Below the pieces are notes generated by a model, which saw only the letters and a program-made list of their open reading frames with translations, had not been told where the DNA came from and made no database searches. Positions 54,879 through 64,000 of a DNA stretch of 64,000 bases are shown one piece after another. The stretch spans positions 908,001 through 972,000 of the forward strand of contig NC_052409.1 of assembly GCF_009389715.1 (NCBI RefSeq), in the 5' to 3' direction. The DNA comes from Phoenix dactylifera. Its lineage: Eukaryota; Streptophyta; Magnoliopsida; Arecales; Arecaceae. Position 1 is the first letter of the stretch. Each line of letters opens with the position of its first letter. Made by a program: the position numbers and the translations under genes.

Positions 54879-57800
54879 ATGGAGGCCGTCGCCTCCTCCT
54901 TCGCCTCTCGCCCTCTCCCTCTCGTCTTCTCCAGCACCAGGATCAACAACTCCCAAATCCAGCGCCGATTCTTTCCCACTCGAAGGCCTCTCCCCAATCC
55001 TCATGTAAAGTTCGCATCTTTTCCTTTCTGTTCTATCAATTCCCTTTTTTGTTTCTCTGGTTTCTTCTGCTATAGGGTTCATGAAAGAGATGATTCTTCG
55101 GATATTCCTATTGAAATTGTTACCGTAACATGAGTTTTTTCCGTTTCAGTGCGTTCTTGATCTTATATCTGGGAGTGCCCGATAATTTTGGTGATAAAGC
55201 TTAGAATTTTATAGCATGGTAGGGAGTTGGATTCCAGATTTAAAATTGAAAATGGTGTGAATAACTAGGGTTAGCGGTAGGCCGTAAAAGCATATCTGAT
55301 CTGAGTCGGCCTGATTCCCCCCCAAAAACGGAAAGAAGTGGAAGAAATAGAAAAAGGAGAAAAGTGAAGAAGCTGCTGGGAAAAGAAGCGGCGGGAAAGA
55401 AAGGGGAAGAATGATCATATGTAACAACTTACAGCTACTGCTTATTTTTATGTGCTTTGCCTACCCTTCTCCTTGTGTCCTGATTGCTTCTTGCAGGAGG
55501 GCGAGAAACAGAAAACAAATGAGAAAGATTAGTAAAAGAGACTATAGAGAAAGGAAAAGAAAACTGTAAAAAAGATGTTGTTATTCCTCTTCTGTTACAG
55601 AATTTGCCTCTTCTTTGAATTCTTGAAATCAGGGCTATTTACTGAAAACAATTCCACAGCTTTTTCACAAACAAGCCTCATGTAAAGATAGAAATTCTAT
55701 ACTACTTTTTTTCATAAACCCTTTGCCTAAATTGCGGTCTTGATCCAATACCCATCAAAGCCTTTGTATCAAAAATTTCCATCAAAGCCTAAATTCACGT
55801 TTTGGAAAAAGATGGTCCCTTATCCAATTTGGGATCCCATGAATGGCCCAATCCCTTGCCAGCCACACCTAACCCCCGTGAATAACACCAATACCCTCCT
55901 CCCACATCATTCTGGGAGCTGGTTCGTGTTGAACCCTGTAGTAATATCCTTCAATGAAAAGGATATATACAAACATACCCAAGTCTAAATGTTCTTTATA
56001 CCCTGTTCTTGCTTTCTTCTACAAATTCCAATTCTGTGATCATAAATTATGTAGGCCATCATCTAAATCATGGCTACTTCAGAGTTTTGAGTCTTTTGAC
56101 CATGTCTAGACATCAAAGCTAGGGCTCTTCCCATTCACATAACTTTTTGATTATTTTTTGTACTTTTTTTTGGCAATCCTGGACATTTTATAAGTTTAAC
56201 AAGTCTATCTTGATGAATGGTGGGGCTCACCAACATACCACAAGATCAGGATATCTCCATGCATGTTCGATTCATGTACATACATTACTCCTGTTGTTTC
56301 AATATTCCATGCTGTGAACTCATCAGAATTCGGATTATTCATTTGATTGCAAATTTTAGGGTTCATGTTTTCCTACATTCTAATGCATTTTTAAGAAATA
56401 ACATGCTTTTGTATGTGAGAAGTATAATACTTTATCGCTCTCACACATTTAATATGGTTCTTCTTCAGTTCACATGGAAATTTCGGGTGTCAAATACCAT
56501 CCGAGGGTATTCTGTTAGTCCTTTATGGTGTGCAATCTGCAACTTCAGTGGAAGAACGAAATATCTGAAAGCAGTTAAGGGTGCCGAAGGAACTTTTGCA
56601 TGTACCTCCCTATTTCGTACATTGCAAAACTTGATTGTATCTTCGTGGAATGTTTCATGACTAGTCAACTATGGTAATCTTGCAGGTTGTGGTATCGACA
56701 TTCACCAAATAATAAGTTGGCGGGAGAAATTCAAGCATAATATTTCTATTATTTTTGTTCGCTTGGTAACATGCATTATGCTTTTTATATCGGTTTATCT
56801 AATTGTCAGTAAGACTCCATCAGGTAACCACACAGCCAAAAAGTCCATTGCCTTTTGCATTTTTTAACAACAGAGAAGCATATTTTATATGCTATCTCTT
56901 GAAGTATTATTATAAATGAATATCTTGTAAATGGTTTGGATGCAGGGGCACTCACAGAAGAAAATCTCCTTTTCTTGGAAGCATGGAGAACAGTTGATCG
57001 TGCATATTATGACAAAACTTTCAATGGACAAAGTTGGTTTCGTTATCGAGAAAATGCACTTCGAAACGAACCAATGCATACACGGGAGGAAACCTGTACT
57101 ATTTCATCTTTGTATAGGCTTTTTTTTAGCTTTTATGCAATTCATATTTATATTTATGCTGGACATAAGACTAACCATGAGCTGCCACATGAATAGATGA
57201 AGTTGCATGTGATTAGAAGATAAAAAACTGCAGTATGTCAATTAATGGATCTCAAGATGTAGAATGATCTTGATTGGGTATGCATAAAAACCTATTAACA
57301 TGTGGTGATTGTGATTTAGTGTTTTATTGTTTCTAAAGTCTAAACATCAAGTAGGTTCTATACTTACTGCAAGAATCAACGTGTATTGCCAAGTTTTAGA
57401 ACTACGAAGAACCTAGGGTACTATGAAGAGCTTGGGCTAAGGTTAACTCTTCATAAAGCAGTTATATGGATATTGTAGTCGGAACATTTAGTGTACTCTT
57501 GTTCTCTTTTAATTGTAATGTGTTATAGGAGTGTAACACAGGACTTTGGCTGTTGACAGAAATTTGTTTCATTTCTGATATACATGCAGTGCATTGTTTT
57601 ACTGGTCTAAAATATATCATCTTGATTCTAGTTAAACTATGGTAACTTGTTTCTCCCCAGATATGGCAATTAGGAAAATGCTTTCAACATTGGATGATCC
57701 TTTCACTCGATTCCTAGAACCTGAGAAATTCAAGAGTTTGCGGGTATGACTTTCATTTGCATATGTTATTATGTGATGTCAAGAGAATTTCACACTTGTT

Positions 57801-60800
57801 TTGCTGATTGTTGATGTTGTAGATTCATAATATACTTTGAAGTTCCATTTTGAGACCTATATGTATTTTTTGAAGGCAGTCTGGCGCTCAAGGTGCCCTC
57901 ACAGGTGTAGGGTTGTCAATTGGCTATCCTTCGATGCTTAATGGATCAGCTACAGGGCTTGTTGTAATATCATCATCCCCAGGAGGCCCTGCCAGCAAGG
58001 CTGGCATTGTACCTGGAGATATTATCTTAGCAATTGATGACACAAGTACAGAAGACATGGATATATATGACGCAGCAGATCGCTTACAGTAAGGATTTCA
58101 ATTTAACATAAATTATCTGTTTTGCTGTTTTATAACTATCTTATGCATATAGTTGTTTTTGTTTATTAAACAAGTTTTCTTATTTGTGACTGAGGGCATA
58201 TTTGATTGTCAACATCTGGTTCTGGCTGAAGCTCAAGTAATTAAGATTGCACCTCTCACGTTTATGTAAAAGTTGTCTGCTGGTCTTCATTAAGTGTATA
58301 ATGTAGTTCTTCAGGCTCTTGAAATTAGGTGGTAAGGTCCTTTGGCTGTTTACAAGCTTGTAGCTAGATTATTGAGGAGTTGTACTTGCCTAAGGACTCA
58401 AGCAAACAAGATGAACATGGTAGAGATGAAATGTTTAGATCAATTGTGGTAGAACTAAGAAGGATGAATGACGAAGGTGTATATCAGAGGAGTAGGATTT
58501 ATACTATTTGAGGATTAAATGATAGAGGTTTGTGCAATGAAGATGTGAGAATGTGGTAAGAAAATGTGCTCAACACTATGTTGAATTGTTTGGCAGGAAG
58601 ATACAGACTATGTCAACATGGGCAGAAGTTGTGACAAAGGCTTCTAAAAGGGCAAAAAAGAAGGGTTGGGTTGGGGTGAAGCCTTCATCGAGCAGATTGA
58701 ACAACACCTTTTTATGTTTATGTCTATTCTTTTAGCATTAGGGGTTCAAAATTTCCTTGATGATAAGGTGCTTTTTATTAACCTGAGTCCTTAATGGATG
58801 ACACCCTGACATTCCAAAGTTGCAAAAAAAGCCACTGGTTTAGAATTTATTAACTATTTATCACTTCATTATCATTAAAAGCTTTATGTTATGTATTGGG
58901 CGTACTACTTTTGAACTGTTTATTGTGTGTGCTTGTGTGTGTGTATTAAGACATAATCCTTTAAAACATAGAAACCTAACTCATAATTGTAAGGCTCTCT
59001 AGCATAAGTTGTTTTTGCTGCCTTGTCCTGCTTTAGGTTACTTATGATGTTTCACATATGAATATTAGATAGGGAGATGCTTCTTAATAACACGTGGTAG
59101 ACTTCTCAACAAGGTCTGAAAACCACAGGATGGGACTATACCTGTCACTGACGGGTAACATACAAACCATGGCACATGCCCATACTAGCTCACGATTTTG
59201 CTGGTTTGGCCAGTACCTTTTATGGATAAGGGTCAGCATGGATGGTATGTGAAGGCCATGAGGGCTGTCCTGACAATTCTCAAATCCTTGCTTCTCAGTT
59301 CTTTGATAAGCTGTTAGTGCTTTTCTATTTGATCATTCCATTTTCTCTTGCTAAACCCTGAGTACTTTACAGGGGTGCTGAAGGAAGCTTAGTGAAATTA
59401 GCTATTCGCAATGGATCTGAGATAAGGAATCTAGTTCTTAAGTAAGTTATTCTGTTACTTTAGTGCTCCTTATCAATATATTGTACTTTAATCAGCTATG
59501 CTACAATGCTTTAAGCTTGTTTTCTGTTGACTTTTGTAGTTCTTATGTATGCTACATATTTGAAAAATATTTGTAGGCGAGAAAAAGTTACATTGAACCC
59601 AGTGAAATCAAGGCTATGTGAAATTACAGGCTCAGGAATCGATGGCTTCAAGATTGGGTATATTAAGCTAACATCATTCAATCAAAATGCTTCAGGTTAG
59701 TATTGCTAGATATTATTGCTTTTCATGTGGAATTGTTTTTTTTACTTTTGGTGGAGTTGGGGGGGGGGGGGAGAGTAAGTCGTTAAACTTTTTTCCCTAG
59801 CATTTGAAGATTGGAGCCTCCAAGTCCTGCCTTATGGTGAAAATAACATTTTAACTATACAAGCTTCCATGGTCAATACAAAGCAACACCTATGATAGCT
59901 AGCTATTATAATGAACATACACATTTTGCTTTCTAGTCAATAAGAATGTTAGTTCATATGAAAACTGAGGCAAATGTTTCACATGGAATTATCACCCATG
60001 TTTAACCTACTGATTCATCATTTTTGGTTGTTGGAATGACTATTGCAAATGGCTGAAAGTATAAGTTATGAACTTTCTAAGCTAAAGGATATGTGACCCT
60101 CACATGGTCATGTTGGCCCTTGTTAAACATGGATATGAGGTGTCAGACATGGAATTCTGAGAAAATAATACTCCCAGCATTTTCATTTTATAGATGAATC
60201 AGTAAATGCATGCTAATGTTCTCATAAGCAGAATGCAAGATTTGGTGAAAACAGTCTTCTCTATAGATGGGTAACCTGGTTGCTTCATGATATTGTCACG
60301 ACGAGAACTTCTAATTGCTAAAAAATACTAGTAAAGCCATCATGTTGGGGATGTCCATTACATGGTGTAAACAGGTTTTTCCCCCTCCTTTTCTTTTCCT
60401 ACAGGAGCAGTTAAGGATGCCATTGAGACATTAAGAAACAACAATGTAAAAGCTTTTGTATTGGATCTCCGGAATAACAGGTGACTATTTTTGTAAGAAA
60501 CATTCATTCTTTTCCACATTAAGTTGCTATGGGATCTTGATATTCAAATCTTTGGTGCAGTGGTGGCCTTTTTCCAGAAGGAATTGAGATTGCAAAAATC
60601 TGGTAAGCTTGTTTACATGACTACCCTGTAAAATTATGCGCCTTTTCATATTTTTGATGCTTTAGCCTAACAATTAGATTGATATATACTCTTTTTTCTG
60701 CTATGGTTGGGGGATCATTGTCAATGAATGTATATTGTTTGTGTTTTAGGGAATTAATGCTCAGCTATGTGCTTAACTGGTCACAGTACTTTCATCGTGT

Positions 60801-63800
60801 AAACTTTACTGTGTCATCTGATACTTATGGCATTTTCCATCTGAGTGTCCAACAAGTGTATGTACATCCATCAGATGTGAGGATGACTGCAGAGGCAGAC
60901 ACTTATTGAGTCAGTAATGACGAAAATTTTAGTAGAAGTACAAGTCTCTTTGCACTGGTTATTGAATTTTAGAATCATTTTTTTATTTTATTTATATATT
61001 TATTTTTCATGTGTCTGTGTCTGTATATGAGGGCACATGCCATGTATAAGTAAATATCAGGTTTCAGTTTTCCAGTTCAGACTAGCAGGTCTTGTTTTGG
61101 AAATCAAGTTGATTTGACCATCTTATGCTCCATTACAAATTTTAATTTCTTCCTTCTTGCTGATTAGGCTGGAGAAAGGTGTAATAGTCTATATATGTGA
61201 TAGTCGTGGCATACGGGATATATATGAGGCAGATGGAAGCAATACGATGGCAGCATCAGAGCCTTTGGTTGTGTTGGTATGGTCTGACCTCTGACCCTAC
61301 TAATAATTCAAGTTTCAAAACTTTTGACACGACACTTCTTTGAGCTATGCATTAACAATTTGACACTTAAGTAACAACAAGTTTAAATTTTGCTGGTGCT
61401 ACACATATGATGGGCCATTTGAGTTGGTAACATGCTAAGTATGATCAACTACATTGGGAATGTGCTGAATCAAAAAGTTGGATGTGATGGTGATTTCATG
61501 TATGTGTCAAGAGGTCACAAAGTGAATAATGGTTAATAGCAAGATAAATAGTTTGCACAGTGGGACATCTAGTAAGACTTATATTTGAGAATCAATGGCT
61601 GATGCATCTTAAATTTTTTTTTTTGTCAATACTCAATCGGTTTAGATGCTTGCAAATGACTTGATTTAGAGGTAAGAAAGTTGCAAAAGTTTAATTTGCT
61701 TGTGAAAAATTTTGATGTCATAGATCACATTTTACGATGGCTCATTATTTGAATGGCACATTATGTAACTGGCCTTACTATATTTCTGTTTGATTTTCCA
61801 TTATGGTTGTAAGTTAAATTTATATATATAGTTGTGATTCTTAGGTGCTTCTGATAGATATTTTAATCTTGCATTTCTCCTGGCAGGTAGTTTATGTTTT
61901 CTTTGTGTATTTTTTTTTCCCCGAGCTTGGCAGGGCATTACAATGCTTGGACAAAACTCATTTCGGGGAACTTATTGCTACCTTTTCTTCTGAATTTATT
62001 AGGTCAATAAAGGAACTGCTAGTGCAAGTGAGATATTAGCTGGAGCGCTGAAGGACAATAAAAGAGCTGTGTTATATGGGGAGCCAACATTTGGAAAGGG
62101 GTAGCTTATGTTGCATTTTTGTTTTTCTTTCTTTATAACATTATGCTCAAATATATATTATTTCTTTCCTTTTAACTTATCTTATTCCATGCACAGGAAA
62201 ATACAGTCAGTTTTTGAGCTCTCTGATGGCTCAGGCTTAGCTGTCACAGTGGCTCGGTATGAAACCCCTGCTCACACTGATATCAACAAGGTTGGTAACT
62301 TTATGCTAGTGAGTGTCATGTTGTTCCAAGAGTTAGCTAAAAACTTTAATATTCAATATGTGGTGGCCTACTAATCACTTAATGCTTAATATGGTTCGTT
62401 AATTTTGCTTTATGTGACATATCTGGATGTCAAGATATTAGTGCAGATGTTGCAGGACTTACTGGATGGTTATCATAGTTTGTAATTATGTACTTTTAAT
62501 TCCTTACAACCAACCAAAAAAAGGTGTCAAGGAGCTTAATAATTTCATTAGATAGCCATATTATGTGGTTCATTAACTGGCACTGAGCTATCGGTCTTGG
62601 ATATTACTGATGCATGATTTTATCCATTCGGCTAAATGTTTAGTTCTGTTCTGTATGGAAAGCATTCAAGCATCCTCCATGCCAATTCTTAAGTTTCTGA
62701 TACCTTCTCATTTGTTTAATATATTTATCCCATTAGAGCATTACAACATATTTAAGAGACGTTATGTTTAAGAAACCTACTGACATAACTATGAGACATA
62801 GATGACCTTCACTCAGGTTCGTATGAATTTATGTATCTACAATTATTTCTTTTATAAGATATTTTTCCTTTTGTAAGCTTGTGATGTTTTTTTTGGACAT
62901 AACTGATAATAATTAATTTATCATTTTTTTGTCTTTTAATCATTTTGACTTCAAATGAAGAGCATCCTCTTTACTAAAATAAATGCACATCATATCTAGA
63001 TGTAAACTCCTCTATCCAAATCCTCTTTTTTGAAGTTTGGACAGCATAATGTCTGAAACTACAGTCTTACTGGTATGCAGCAATTGACTCAATGATCTAA
63101 TTTTATCAGCTCATTGTGCCAGCCATAGTCGTTCTATTTGACACGTCTACATTTGCAAAATATAGAGAACTCTAGATGGTTGATAGGTTCCTTGAGATTA
63201 ATCCTTTTGTCAGTAATTGTACATTGATTAGAAAATTATCTTCTGCATCTATTTACAAGTTGATTTGCTAAAGGTATCTTTTTCAATGTTATGCTTTTGA
63301 TGAAGTAATCTGTAAATGTGATTTGACTAGTTGGATTATACCTAAATTGAAAACTGATAACATACCCTTAGACTTTCTCTTTTTTTAAAAAAACAAAGAA
63401 ACCTGGCAAGGAGAATGAAGTTGTGGTCAATTGATTTTCTAGCATGTTCACAACATGGTTTGTTTGATATCGTTCAAGTCATACTGATCATCATTCTCCA
63501 TGAGGTCTTTAGTTTTGTTGTTTAGAAGTATGAGTTCATCAATCTCGCTGGCAGGTTGTTTTGGCTATGCAATTTGTAACTCACTAGAAAATGTCTCATG
63601 TATGCACAGGTACTTGCACAAGGAAAGTTCATTACTCTGTATCCTCCTGTACAAGTGACAGAGAGTTTGCTGTTTTTCTTTTCTTATAAGTGGGATATAT
63701 AGAAAATGTAGTAGGAAAGCACCAGTATTCTTTTTAGTAAGCTTGAGTTATAGAACATGTAGCAAGAAACACTGGTACAAAATTTGATGTGTGTCTAGTG

Positions 63801-64000
63801 TAATTGATGTCTTTATATGATTGCATGAATATACACCTGTACAAAATTATGCACTCCGCATTTGACACATAATTGTTTTTATAATTGTAATGATGTTCCC
63901 AGTGATAAAATTTGACCAGGTTGGCATCATTCCGGACCACACCCTTCCGACATCATTTCCAGTTGATGAAGATGGATTTTGTGCTTGCCTCAAGGACCCA
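54879..64000 (+). CDS. CTPA2: Chloroplast C-terminal processing peptidase (D1-processing, S41A), 3' end cut by window
   Basis: Exons with consistent phase: 54879-55004, one near 56469-56620 (end uncertain), about 56687-56823, 56946-57095, 57661-57743, 57880-58088, 59373-59441, 59577-59695, 60405-60480, 60561-60602, 61168-61276, 62003-62100, 62197-62290, 63920-beyond 64000. The N-terminus [20 protein letters not shown] is rich in Ser, Arg and Pro like a plastid transit peptide, and the third exon adds a hydrophobic thylakoid-targeting stretch. Then come [20 protein letters not shown], a PDZ domain ([28 protein letters not shown]) and the S41 protease domain. The catalytic Ser is in KGTASASE (codon 62021-62023) and the Lys in TFGKGKIQS (62096-62098). 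The family cleaves the C-terminal extension of photosystem II protein D1 in the thylakoid lumen, needed for manganese-cluster assembly. Only a few residues should remain beyond the edge (CACLKDP is near the usual end). Assignment to CTPA2 rather than a paralogue is from recalled similarity. Confidence 0.9.

Noticed and set aside
56217-56660. A 147-codon frame as a separate gene
   Set aside because: It spans intron sequence and the probable second exon of CtpA; only the part after the acceptor near 56469 is likely coding.
58553-58735. A 60-codon frame in a CtpA intron
   Set aside because: Lies between two CtpA exons with good phase, has no homology that I recognise, and is short enough to be chance.

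Overview
The window is plant nuclear DNA, most likely from a commelinid monocot. The genes have plant-type multi-exon structure: class III ADH with nine exons, RPL18a with four, and a plastid CtpA protease with about fourteen. They lie among nested LTR, LINE, SINE and MITE insertions. A palm is my best guess from the style of the SIRE-like and Gypsy-like LTRs, but nothing in the sequence proves it.

The left two thirds (1 to about 42 kb) is a repeat-rich segmental-duplication zone. Three unit types recur in it. (i) A class III alcohol dehydrogenase / S-nitrosoglutathione reductase gene is present twice, about 20.5 kb apart: an intact copy at 36306-41400 and a decayed copy at 15764-20835. (ii) A short gene for a predicted multi-pass membrane protein that I do not recognise is present four times (7840, 22660 on the minus strand, 30437, 34731), plus at least three small fragments. 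Two copies are open and two are broken. (iii) A fragment of a small membrane-protein gene is present three times (1-840, 25.6-26.8 kb in a partly inverted arrangement, 32.2-33.05 kb), broken each time. Several insertions have readable borders: a hAT element at 1857-3278 with a perfect 8-bp target duplication that carries the first exon of an O-fucosyltransferase gene; a 196-bp hAT MITE at 4938-5133; a SINE at 27518-27905 with a perfect 15-bp target duplication; a dimeric SINE and a truncated LINE whose empty sites survive in the paralogous copies; and a Tourist-like MITE at 42578-43055.

The right third (43 to 64 kb) is ordinary single-copy euchromatin with four well-supported genes. DPH1 (minus strand, diphthamide synthesis on elongation factor 2) and a tRNA-Phe(GAA) are divergent and 140 bp apart. 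RPL18a has telo-box and site II promoter motifs. A chloroplast C-terminal processing peptidase of the D1-processing type runs off the right edge. Three of the four act in translation, but there is no operon-like link between them.

I do not claim a new biochemical system. The items most worth following up are the amplified unknown membrane-protein family, the gene-capturing hAT element, and the chain of dated insertions that orders the duplications.
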